Shown here one piece after another: positions 18,993 through 28,847 of a DNA stretch of 64,000 nt. The first letter of the stretch is position 1. Each line of letters starts with the position of its first letter. The position numbers and the translations under genes are program-made. The notes under the pieces were generated by a model, which made no database searches, was not told where the DNA came from, and saw only the letters and a list, made by a program, of their open reading frames with translations. Source of the stretch: Microbacterium oxydans (GTDB lineage: Bacteria > Actinomycetota > Actinomycetes > Actinomycetales > Microbacteriaceae); assembly GCF_900095745.1 (NCBI RefSeq), contig NZ_FMIR01000019.1, positions 434,001-498,000 on the forward strand. The letters are read 5' to 3'.

Positions 18993-20411
18993 ATGACCTC
19001 CTCACCTCAGGCCACGCTGTCGACCGGCGCTGTGCGCGGTTCCGAAGAGGAGGGTGTCGCCCGGTTCCTCGGCATCCCCTATGCGCAGCCTCCGTTCGGC
19101 GAGAACAGGTTCCGCACCCCGCAGCCGGTGCCGGCGTGGGAGGGCATCCGTGAGGCGACGCAGTTCGGCCCCACCGCTCCCCAGCTCCCCTACGCCGGCG
19201 CGATCGGCGAGCTCCTCGGCTCGGTGCGCATCGACGGGGAAGACATCCTCACGGCCAACGTCTGGGCTCCGGTCGGGGCCTCCGCGGCGCCGGTGCTCCT
19301 ATGGATCCACGGCGGCGCGCTGGAACGCGGAACCGCCGCGCTGCCCCTCTACGACGGCACCGTCTTCGCGAAGGCGGGGATCGTGTTCGTCTCGATCAAC
19401 TACCGTCTGGGGTCGGAGGGGTTCTCGGTACTCGACGGCGCACCCCGGAACCTGGGTCTGCGCGACGCCGCTGCCGCGTTGGAGTGGGTGCATCGCGAGA
19501 TCTCCGCCTTCGGAGGCGATCCGGCGCAGATCACCGCGATGGGGGAATCCGCAGGCGGGGCGATCCTCGCCGGGCTTCTCGCACGAGACGCTTCCCGCGA
19601 GCTGATCCATCGCGCCATCATCGAATCCGGGCCACTCACGGCACAGCCGGTGAAGAAGGCGGGTCGGGTGACCGCACAGCTCGCGAAGCACCTCGGTGTC
19701 CGGGCCGACCGTGACTCGTTCGCCGCGCTCTCACCCGATCAGCTGCTCGAAGCGCGAAAGGCACAGTCGGCCGGATCCTCGCCGCTGGGCGGAGCTCCCG
19801 GCTTCCAGTTCGCCATCGACCCGGACAGCCTGCCCCGCTCTCCGCACGAGGTGCTCGGCGAGATCGAGACTCCGCTCCTGATCGGCAGCAACACCGACGA
19901 GTACCGGTTGTGGTTCCCGCCCGAGGCTCTGGCCGGCATCAGCGAGCTGAAGCTGCAGGCCGCACGGATCCTCTCCCGCATCCCTCGTCGAGCAGTGCGC
20001 GAGTATCGCTCGGCCTTCCCCGGGGCGAGCACCGGCGAGGTGTTCGGGCAGCTCGTCACGGACATGATGCTGCGAGGGCCGTTGAGTCGTGTGGCGGCAA
20101 TGCGACCGGAGCGCACGCATGTGTACGAATTCGCGTGGCCGAGTCCGGTTCGCGATCTGCGCGCCGCGCATGCACTCGAACTCGGGTTCGTGTTCGATCG
20201 GCTCACGGACGACGAGACGGTGCGGCTGGCGGGCCGCGACGCCCCGCAGACGCTCGCCGACGAGATGAACGCGGCCTGGGTCGGATTCGTCACGAACGGC
20301 GACCCCGGCTGGCCGGCGTACGGGTCCGGCCGACAGACGCGGGTCTTCGACACCACCAGCGCGACGCTGCCGCAGCGGCGGACCACCGGCATGGATCTGC
20401 TCCCGGGGTGA
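18993..20411 (+). CDS. Type-B carboxylesterase family protein
   Basis: 472 aa alpha/beta hydrolase. The nucleophile elbow GESAGG lies near residue 187, the oxyanion region is IHGGAL, and FLGIPYAQPP is the family's N-terminal signature. It hydrolyses carboxylic esters; the substrate is unknown. No signal peptide, so it is cytosolic. It is inserted on the opposite strand between hemW and hrcA, which are usually adjacent in related genomes. Confidence 0.9.
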   Translation: MTSSPQATLSTGAVRGSEEEGVARFLGIPYAQPPFGENRFRTPQPVPAWEGIREATQFGPTAPQLPYAGAIGELLGSVRIDGEDILTANVWAPVGASAAPVLLWIHGGALERGTAALPLYDGTVFAKAGIVFVSINYRLGSEGFSVLDGAPRNLGLRDAAAALEWVHREISAFGGDPAQITAMGESAGGAILAGLLARDASRELIHRAIIESGPLTAQPVKKAGRVTAQLAKHLGVRADRDSFAALSPDQLLEARKAQSAGSSPLGGAPGFQFAIDPDSLPRSPHEVLGEIETPLLIGSNTDEYRLWFPPEALAGISELKLQAARILSRIPRRAVREYRSAFPGASTGEVFGQLVTDMMLRGPLSRVAAMRPERTHVYEFAWPSPVRDLRAAHALELGFVFDRLTDDETVRLAGRDAPQTLADEMNAAWVGFVTNGDPGWPAYGSGRQTRVFDTTSATLPQRRTTGMDLLPG

Positions 20412-20430
20412 GCCCGACCGGCGCGGGCGC

Positions 20431-21648
20431 TCAGTCGGTGAGCTCGCGCACCACGGCATCGGCGAGGAGTCGTCCGCGCAGAGTCAGCTGGACACGGCCG
20501 CGGATGGCTGCGGCCGGGTCCACGAGCCCGTCGGCGATCAGTCCGGCGACGCGGCTGCGGTTGGCGGTGGGCACCTCGTCGATCGCGATCCCCTCGCGGA
20601 TGCGGCTCAGCAGCAGGATCCGCTCCAGCGTCCGGGACTCGGCGTCCGGTCGTTCCGTGCCCGCGGCGGGTGACTCGGATGCCGCGAGCCGCTGTGCGTA
20701 TGCCGCCGGATGCTTCACGTTCCACCAGCGCAGCCCGGCGACGTGGCTGTGCGCGCCGGGGCCGAAGCCCCACCAGTCACTCCCGCGCCAGTACGCGAGA
20801 TTGTGCCGCGACCGCTGCTCGGGCGTGCGTGCCCAGTTGCTGACCTCGTACCAGTCGAAGCCCCCCGCCGCGAGACGGGCGTCGGCGAGCTCGTACATGT
20901 CGGCCTGCACGTCGTCGTCGGGGGTCGGAACCTCTCCACGGCGGATCTGGCGAGCGAGCTTCGTGCCGTCCTCGATGATCAGCGCGTACGCGGAGACGTG
21001 GTCGGACTCCAGCGCGAGCGCCGCGTCGAGCGAGGCTTCCCAGTCGGCGAGCGACTCCCCCGGCGCCCCGTAGATCAGATCGACACTGACCGCGAGACCC
21101 GCGTCCTTCGCCGCGGCGACCGCGGTGGTCACGTTCTCGGGCCGGTGCGTGCGGTCGAGGGAGGCGAGCACGTGCGGCACGGCCGACTGCATGCCGACCG
21201 ACATCCGCGTGACACCGGCAGCGGCCAGTGTACGCGCGACCGCGGGCGTCACGGTGTCAGGATTCGCCTCCACCGTGACCTCTGCGCCCTCCGCCAGTCC
21301 GAAGGCCGAGGTCGCGGCTTCCAGCATCCGGGCGAGATCGCCGGCCGGCAGCAGCGTGGGCGTGCCACCCCCGAAGAAGACGGTGTCCATCGGCCGCAGC
21401 GCCCCCGCGTCGGCCAGCACCCGACGGGCGAGGCCGATCTCGGAGATCAGCGTCGATGCGTAGTCCTCCTGCTTGGCTCCGCGGAGCTCGGTCGACGTGT
21501 ACGTGTTGAAGTCGCAGTAACCGCAGCGCACCGTGCAGAACGGGATGTGCAGGTAGGCCGAGAACGGCACACTCGTGTCGATGGGAAGGTCGTCGGGCAG
21601 ATGTCCGTCTGCCGGCGCAGGGTCTCCCAGAGGAAGCGGTCCCGCCAT
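20431..21648 (-). CDS. hemW: Radical SAM protein HemW (coproporphyrinogen III oxidase-like)
   Basis: 405 aa. The radical SAM cluster motif is CTVRCGYC (HIPFCTVRCGYCDFN, near residue 36), followed by FFGGGTPTLL and the C-terminal HemN-type domain (YWRGSDWWGFGPGAHSH). HemW is a heme chaperone that inserts heme into respiratory proteins rather than a true HemN. ATG at 21648 overlaps the upstream DUF1990 stop as TGATG. Confidence 0.93.
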   Translation of the reverse strand: MAGPLPLGDPAPADGHLPDDLPIDTSVPFSAYLHIPFCTVRCGYCDFNTYTSTELRGAKQEDYASTLISEIGLARRVLADAGALRPMDTVFFGGGTPTLLPAGDLARMLEAATSAFGLAEGAEVTVEANPDTVTPAVARTLAAAGVTRMSVGMQSAVPHVLASLDRTHRPENVTTAVAAAKDAGLAVSVDLIYGAPGESLADWEASLDAALALESDHVSAYALIIEDGTKLARQIRRGEVPTPDDDVQADMYELADARLAAGGFDWYEVSNWARTPEQRSRHNLAYWRGSDWWGFGPGAHSHVAGLRWWNVKHPAAYAQRLAASESPAAGTERPDAESRTLERILLLSRIREGIAIDEVPTANRSRVAGLIADGLVDPAAAIRGRVQLTLRGRLLADAVVRELTD

Positions 21649-22301
21649 CACAGAGGGGTCGCGTACAGCGGGGAGATCGCGCGGAGGTAGCGCGCGAAGA
21701 GCTCACGACGACGACGCTTCACGAGTGCAGGCACGGTGCGGTACAGCAGCGCGTGCGGAGCGTCGAAGGCGCGGACGGTGAACCAGACCTCGTCGTTGTC
21801 TTCGCGCCAGTCCACGTCGAAGGACTCTTCGCCGCGGACGACGGATCCGCCGACGGTGCCGAGGACGAAGCCGATGCGCCGGGTCTCCTCGGTCACCGAG
21901 ATCACGCGCAGCTCCGCGTCCGCACGCATGCTGCCGACGCGACCGCGCAGATGAAGAGTCATCCCCGCACCGACGAAGGGCATGCCCTCCGCGTCGTAGC
22001 GGGGCTCGACGTCGCGCTTGCTCGGCGCGATCGGGTTGCCCTCCGCGTCGAAGCTCACCCCGGCGTAAGCAGGGCCGGGCGCCGGGCGCACGTCTTCGAC
22101 CGACAGTCCGGCCGCGCGCTGCGCCGTCCACGAGAGCAGCGCTTCACCGGCGGTCTGGAAGCGCTCGATGCCGCTGCCGATCCGCCAGGATTCCTCCGCC
22201 GGGAGACTGCGCTCCGGCGGGTACTGCATCAGATCGGGCGCGTGGGTCGCACCCACGGCCGCATAGTCCACCGTGTCGTCTCGGAAAGTCCCGCGCCGCA
22301 T
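21648..22301 (-). CDS. DUF1990-family protein (first of a pair)
   Basis: 217 aa. The family's VRAFDAPHALLYRTVPALVKRRRRELFARYLRA C-terminus and the VVRGEESFDVDW motif (GEE.F) are visible. DUF1990 is an SRPBCC-like fold common in actinobacteria and plants without a firmly assigned function. The ATG is preceded at 7 nt by TAGGCT, pointing to a leaderless transcript that continues into hemW through the TGATG overlap. Confidence 0.8.
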   Translation of the reverse strand: MRRGTFRDDTVDYAAVGATHAPDLMQYPPERSLPAEESWRIGSGIERFQTAGEALLSWTAQRAAGLSVEDVRPAPGPAYAGVSFDAEGNPIAPSKRDVEPRYDAEGMPFVGAGMTLHLRGRVGSMRADAELRVISVTEETRRIGFVLGTVGGSVVRGEESFDVDWREDNDEVWFTVRAFDAPHALLYRTVPALVKRRRRELFARYLRAISPLYATPL

Positions 22302-22308
22302 GAGTTCC

Positions 22309-22314
22309 AGCCTA
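22309..22314 (-). promoter_or_regulatory. -10 hexamer of a leaderless promoter
   Basis: TAGGCT on the minus strand, 7 nt before the ATG at 22301 of the DUF1990-hemW unit. Confidence 0.5.
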
Positions 22315-22392
22315 CTTCCCGTTACCTGAGCGAACACCCCCACGCGCCGCACGGCGACACATCTTCGGTCGGCGCACCCGGCCGGTCGAGCG

Positions 22393-22878
22393 TCACTGCG
22401 TGCGGGAAGCCGCCGCTTCGGCCTGCACGATCTTCACGTAGCGCGCATGGGTCGCGCGCTGCACCATCCGCAAGGCAGGACCGAGAACCCGCCAGAGTGC
22501 GGTGGAAGGGCAGGAGATGGACCGCGCCGTGAACACACCGTGCTCGTCGATCCGGAACGACTCCTCGCCGTAGATCGGGTGCCCGGGTCGCGTCTCATAG
22601 CCGAACCCGCTCTCATCGGCCCAGACGATGCGCACCGGCTCGACGAAGCGGATGCCGAACAGGCGCTTCGCGAGCACACCTTCGAGGCCGGGCATCGGCT
22701 CCTGGGGCGGCACCTCGAATCCGGCGCGTCGTTTGAACTCCCACGAGCACACCAACGCCGCGACGGCATCGCGCGCCGCCGGATCGACCACGGTCGAATG
22801 CTCGGCGATCCGCATCCCCTCCGGCGCTGTCGCGATCGGATGGCGTGTGATTCCCCGCTCGTATGCCGGCAGCGGCAC
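22393..22878 (-). CDS. DUF1990-family protein (second of a pair)
   Basis: 161 aa. The hallmark GYETRPGHPIYGEESFRI segment is the DUF1990 motif (GHP..GEE.F), with the upstream EPVRIVWADESG strand and the C-terminal LGPALRMVQRATHARYVK helix. It is only distantly similar to the neighbouring DUF1990 protein, so this is an old duplication or independent acquisition. It lies 3 nt after the lepA stop, so it is probably co-transcribed with lepA. Confidence 0.8.
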   Translation of the reverse strand: MPLPAYERGITRHPIATAPEGMRIAEHSTVVDPAARDAVAALVCSWEFKRRAGFEVPPQEPMPGLEGVLAKRLFGIRFVEPVRIVWADESGFGYETRPGHPIYGEESFRIDEHGVFTARSISCPSTALWRVLGPALRMVQRATHARYVKIVQAEAAASRTQ

Positions 22879-22881
22879 GTG

Positions 22882-24735
<1,854 letters not shown>

Positions 24736-24800
24736 GTCCCCTCGATTCTACGGTCAGGCGGCGGCAATCCCCGATTCGCGTGATGCGACACCGGGGAAAG

Positions 24801-24836
24801 CACACTGGGCGGCCCCCGAAGGGACCGCCCAGTGTG
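24801..24836 (-). terminator. Hairpin terminator after the peptide-binding lipoprotein gene
   Basis: A 12-bp perfect stem (CACACTGGGCGG / CCGCCCAGTGTG) extends past one mismatch by three more pairs to a small GAA loop, just beyond the stop of the leftward ABC binding-protein gene. Confidence 0.85.
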
Positions 24837-24851
24837 TGATGCGAACGGGGC

Positions 24852-26582
24852 TTACTTGGCCCAGCCCACGTTCTGCCAGAAGTTCGTGCCGGTGGTCGAC
24901 TCGAACTGCGAGGGACCGTAGTTCACGAGACCGTCGGCGATCGCGTACTGGTTCGGACGTGCCGCCAGGGGGATCGTCACAGCTTCGCTCATGATGATCT
25001 TGTCGATCTCCTTCGCGATCTCGAGACGTGCCTCGGGGTCGAGCTCGGCGTTGGCCTTCGTCCACAGACCGTCCAGACGCTCATCCGCGACGCCGGGGAA
25101 GTTCTGACCCGAGTCTGCCGGGCTGAAGATCGACTCCGTCGAGGAGATCGGGAACGGCGTACCCTGCCACGCGAAGATCGTCGCCTCGAAGTCACGCGTC
25201 TCCGTCGTGATGTACTTCGTGAAGAAGTCCGCCGACGGGACGGTGTCGATCTTGACGTCGAAGCCCGCCTTGGCGGCCATCGGCTGGATCTGCTGCGAGA
25301 GGATCGCCGAGTTCGGGGTCTCCGAGGGGATCACGAGGCGAACGGTCAGCTTGGTGCCGTCCTTCTCGCGGATGCCCTTGTCGCCCTCGACCCAGCCGGC
25401 GTCTTCCAGCTGCTTCTTCGCGGCGTCGACGTCGAACGCGATGTCCGCGCCGTCGTCTTCGTAGCCGTTCTGACCGTTGAGGAAGATGAGGTTGTTGAGG
25501 ACCTCGGGCTCGACGCCCAGCGGCTCGATGACTGCCTGAGCCATGATCTGGCGGTCGAGCGACTTCGCGAAGGCCTGACGGACGGCGACGTCTTCGAACA
25601 CGCCGGCGGTGCCGTTGAGCGTGACGTGGCTGTACGTGACACCCTTCGAGTTCAGGATCTCGGAGTCGGAGCGTGCCTTCGCGGACTCGAGCGTGTCGAC
25701 GCTGGAGTTGATCGGAATGGCGTCGAACTCCTTGTTGGCGAACGCCTGTCCGACGGTCGAGCGGTCTGTCGCCTTGTAGTTGATCGTGTCGAGCTTCGGC
25801 TTGTCGCCCCACCACTTCGGGTTCGGCTCGAACGTGATCGTCTTGCCGGTCGCGTCGAACTTGCTCACGATGAACGGACCGCCCGAGACGTACGTCGAGC
25901 CGTCAGCAGCGAACGGGCCGTTCGCCCATGCCGTGTTGAAGCTCTCCGGCGTCGCCGTGAGCCAGCGGGGGTAGATCGTGCCGGTGCCGAGGATGGAAGG
26001 CCAGTCGGCGTTCTTGTTCGCGAACGTGATCAGCACGTCCTGGTCGTTCTCGCCGGCCTCGACGGAGGCGACGTCGGACCAGACGTTGGTGGACGTCGGG
26101 GCGTATGCCTCGGTCTTGCCGTTGAGCGCATTGAACTGGCCCTGGAAGTCCTGCACACCGATGGGGGTGCCATCGGACCAGACGGCGTCAGGGTTGACCT
26201 TGACCTCGACGACCTGAGGGTCCTCGCTCTTCAGCTCGACCGACGTGGCGAAGTTCGGGTCGGCTTCCCAGCCGCCGTCCTCGTTGATGACCACGAAGCC
26301 GGGGGTGAACAGGCTCGAGATCGTGTTGTCGTCGACGGTGCCGGCATCGAGGTTGTAGAGGTTCCAGTTGGCCGGCGTCTCGTCGAGCGGCAGGTTCAGC
26401 GTGCCGCCGTCCTTGATGGCGTCGCGGTCAGCGGCGACCCAGCCGGTCGCGGGAAGCGCCTCGGGCGAGGAACCGCCGTCCCCCTCGTTTCCGCCGTTCG
26501 TGGCGGGCGCGCACGCAGAGAGCGCCAGCGCGACCGCGGCGATCCCGGCGAGACCCGCCCATTTCTTGGAGTTCGACTTCAT
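24852..26582 (-). CDS. Peptide ABC transporter substrate-binding lipoprotein
   Basis: 576 aa, SBP_bac_5 (DppA/OppA) class. A lipoprotein signal ending in LSAC (about residue 22) anchors it outside the membrane, followed by a Gly/Ser/Asn linker and the two-lobed binding domain (DETPANWNLYNLDAG near the start, WVEGDKGIREKDG in lobe 2). It delivers oligopeptides to the permease pair encoded divergently 366 bp away. ATG at 26582 has AGGGGGAG 5 nt upstream. Confidence 0.92.
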   Translation of the reverse strand: MKSNSKKWAGLAGIAAVALALSACAPATNGGNEGDGGSSPEALPATGWVAADRDAIKDGGTLNLPLDETPANWNLYNLDAGTVDDNTISSLFTPGFVVINEDGGWEADPNFATSVELKSEDPQVVEVKVNPDAVWSDGTPIGVQDFQGQFNALNGKTEAYAPTSTNVWSDVASVEAGENDQDVLITFANKNADWPSILGTGTIYPRWLTATPESFNTAWANGPFAADGSTYVSGGPFIVSKFDATGKTITFEPNPKWWGDKPKLDTINYKATDRSTVGQAFANKEFDAIPINSSVDTLESAKARSDSEILNSKGVTYSHVTLNGTAGVFEDVAVRQAFAKSLDRQIMAQAVIEPLGVEPEVLNNLIFLNGQNGYEDDGADIAFDVDAAKKQLEDAGWVEGDKGIREKDGTKLTVRLVIPSETPNSAILSQQIQPMAAKAGFDVKIDTVPSADFFTKYITTETRDFEATIFAWQGTPFPISSTESIFSPADSGQNFPGVADERLDGLWTKANAELDPEARLEIAKEIDKIIMSEAVTIPLAARPNQYAIADGLVNYGPSQFESTTGTNFWQNVGWAK

Positions 26583-26947
26583 CGATCTCCCCCTTCTATC
26601 GTTTCGTGCAGACTGCACAGGACTCGTCCGAGCCGGTACCGAAGACAGCGACCGGCTATGGAGCAACATCATCGATGATCGCCCCGTACACCGGCATGTC
26701 AGGCACGTGTTGTCCGGATCGTTACCTAGTTGTCGTTGAAGTCACATGGTCGCACGACTGAAACGGGGTCGCGTCCGCGCTGACACCGCGTCGCGTCGGC
26801 CCGATCACCATGAACGTGGCACCATAGGGAGCCTGCCGGCGATCGAAGAGGATATGCCGGAGTTTTGGAAAGCGGGACTCGGGTGCCTAGAGTAGCGAGG
26901 CCGCAACAGATGTCGGGTGCGCGGCGATCCCGCGCCGAAGGAGCTCC
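26583..26947. other. Divergent intergenic region of the peptide ABC importer
   Basis: 365 bp without a supported gene between the binding-protein gene (left) and the permease genes (right). It contains the rightward promoter at 26865-26893 and a 12-bp perfect palindrome ATCATCGATGAT (26668-26679). I see no clear leftward promoter, riboswitch or operator. Confidence 0.6.
26865..26893 (+). promoter_or_regulatory. Sigma-70-type promoter of the peptide permease operon
   Basis: TTGGAA (-35, 26865-26870), 17-nt spacer, TAGAGT (-10, 26888-26893). It lies 55 nt upstream of the first permease ATG, which is itself preceded by GAAGGAG. Confidence 0.6.
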
Positions 26948-27928
26948 ATGATCGGATTCATCGCCAAGCGATTGGTGAACTATCTCATCCTCACCGTCAT
27001 CGCCACCCTGGCCGGTTACGCGCTCGTCTCCACCACTCTTCAGCCGGCGGCACGGTTCCTCGGCAAGAATCCCCCGGTCCCGCAGTCCAGCATCGACGCG
27101 GCGCTCGACAAGATGGGCGTCAATCCCGACGTCTCTCTGCTTCAGCGCATGTGGGACTGGCTCGTCCAGTTCGTGACGACCGGCTCCCTCGGAATCTCGA
27201 CGCGCAGCACCGAGGTCACGGCCGACATCATCGAACGTGCCGGCACCAGCCTGCGACTGCTCATCATCGGCACCATCCTGGGCGCGGTCTTCGGCATCCT
27301 GCTCGGCGTGTGGGGAGCCATCCGGCAGTACCGCGCGAGCGATCAGATCATCACCTACGCGTCGTTCACCGTGCTCGCGACGCCGATCTTCGTGATCGCG
27401 GTCCTCCTCATGATCGGCGCGACCTGGGTCAACAACGCGTCCGGCCAGCAGCTCATCAACTTCACCGGCGAGTACAGCGTCGGGGTCACCGGGTTCTGGC
27501 CCGTCATAGGCGATCGAATAGCGCATCTGCTGCTGCCCACGATCGCGCTCACCGTGACCGCGGCAGCCTCCTACTCCCGGTATCAGCGCAGCGCGATGCT
27601 CGATGTGCTCTCCTCGGACTTCATCCGGACGGCACGTGCGAAGGGACGCACCCGCGGATCCGCCATCATGCGTCACGGCGTGCGCGTCGCCCTGATCCCC
27701 ATGTCGACCTTCTTCGCCTACTCGTTCGGCACCATCCTGGCTGGCGCGGCGGTGACCGAGAAGATCTTCAGCTGGCACGGCATGGGCGAATACCTCATCG
27801 ACTCCGTGTCGAACAACGACATCAACGCCGCGACCGGGTCCATCCTGTTCGCCGCGATCCTGGTGCTCATCGCGGGCACGCTGGCCGACGTCCTCTACGC
27901 GGCCCTCGACCCCCGAGTGAGGATGTGA
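26948..27928 (+). CDS. Peptide ABC transporter permease (DppB/OppB type)
   Basis: 326 aa, six predicted transmembrane helices with a large periplasmic-side loop after TM1. The cytoplasmic EAA loop reads DFIRTARAKGRTRGSAIMRHGVR, which contacts the ATPase. First gene of a tightly packed operon: its stop is 1 nt before the next start. Pairs with the downstream OppC-type permease. Confidence 0.92.
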   Translation: MIGFIAKRLVNYLILTVIATLAGYALVSTTLQPAARFLGKNPPVPQSSIDAALDKMGVNPDVSLLQRMWDWLVQFVTTGSLGISTRSTEVTADIIERAGTSLRLLIIGTILGAVFGILLGVWGAIRQYRASDQIITYASFTVLATPIFVIAVLLMIGATWVNNASGQQLINFTGEYSVGVTGFWPVIGDRIAHLLLPTIALTVTAAASYSRYQRSAMLDVLSSDFIRTARAKGRTRGSAIMRHGVRVALIPMSTFFAYSFGTILAGAAVTEKIFSWHGMGEYLIDSVSNNDINAATGSILFAAILVLIAGTLADVLYAALDPRVRM

Positions 27929-27929
27929 C

Positions 27930-28847
27930 ATGACGCTCGATCCCACACAGCTCGACGCTCCGCCGCTCGAGCCGGAGAACGAGGAGTCTCCTTCGATCCC
28001 CCGGTGGCGGCTGATCCTGGTCCGCACGTTCTCGACCAAGCGCGCCTGGATCGGCGCCGGCGTGCTCGTGCTGATGTTCCTGCTGGCGTACGTCGGCCCG
28101 CTGCTCTACCCGTGGTCCGCGACCGATCAGGACTACCTGTCATTCAACAAGGGTCCGAGCCTCGACCACTGGTTCGGCACCGACACGATCGGGCAGGACA
28201 TCTTCGCCCAGTCGATGGCCGGCCTGCAGAAGTCGCTGCTCATCGGCCTCATCGTCGGTCCGGTCACCGCGATCATCGCCGGGCTCGTCGGCGCGATCGC
28301 CGGGTATGTCGGCGGCGTGTGGGACCGGGTGATCGTCTGGATCATCGACCTGCTCCTCGTGCTGCCGAGCTTCTACATCCTGGTCCTGCTGAGCCCGCTC
28401 TTCAAGGACCTGGCCTGGGTCGCGCTCGTCGTGTTCCTCCCCCTCTTCGGGTGGATGGTGCTCGCGAGAGTCATCCGCGGTCAGACCATGTCGCTGCGCG
28501 AGCGTGACTATGTCAAGGCAGCCCGTTTCATGGGCGTCGGCGGTTTCACGATCATCCGCCGCCACATCATCCCCAACGTGGCATCGCTGCTGATCATCGA
28601 CGCGACGCTGGGTGTCGGCGCCGCGATCCTCGCCGAGACCACACTCAGCTACTTCGGCTTCGGCATTCAGCCGCCCGATGTGTCACTCGGCACGCTGCTC
28701 GCCGCCGGAAGCGCCGCGGCGACCACCCGCCCCTGGCTCTTCATCCCGCCGGCGATCATCCTCGTCGCCACCGTGCTCGCGTCGAGTCTGCTCGGAGATG
28801 CCCTGCGTGACGCCGTCGACCCGACCTCGGAGAACAACCGTGCCTGA
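27930..28847 (+). CDS. Peptide ABC transporter permease (DppC/OppC type)
   Basis: 305 aa. A cytosolic N-terminal extension rich in Glu/Pro precedes TM1 (GAGVLVLMFLLAYVGPLLY); the EAA loop is DYVKAARFMGVGGFTIIRRHI. The HWFGTDTIGQDIFAQ segment is typical of the DppC/OppC N-terminal domain. Its last 8 nt overlap the ATPase gene. Confidence 0.92.
   Translation: MTLDPTQLDAPPLEPENEESPSIPRWRLILVRTFSTKRAWIGAGVLVLMFLLAYVGPLLYPWSATDQDYLSFNKGPSLDHWFGTDTIGQDIFAQSMAGLQKSLLIGLIVGPVTAIIAGLVGAIAGYVGGVWDRVIVWIIDLLLVLPSFYILVLLSPLFKDLAWVALVVFLPLFGWMVLARVIRGQTMSLRERDYVKAARFMGVGGFTIIRRHIIPNVASLLIIDATLGVGAAILAETTLSYFGFGIQPPDVSLGTLLAAGSAAATTRPWLFIPPAIILVATVLASSLLGDALRDAVDPTSENNRA

Noticed and set aside
26668..26679. 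ATCATCGATGAT palindrome near the peptide-binding gene, considered as an operator
   Set aside because: A lone 12-bp palindrome of common composition with no regulator nearby; left only as a note in the intergenic entry.
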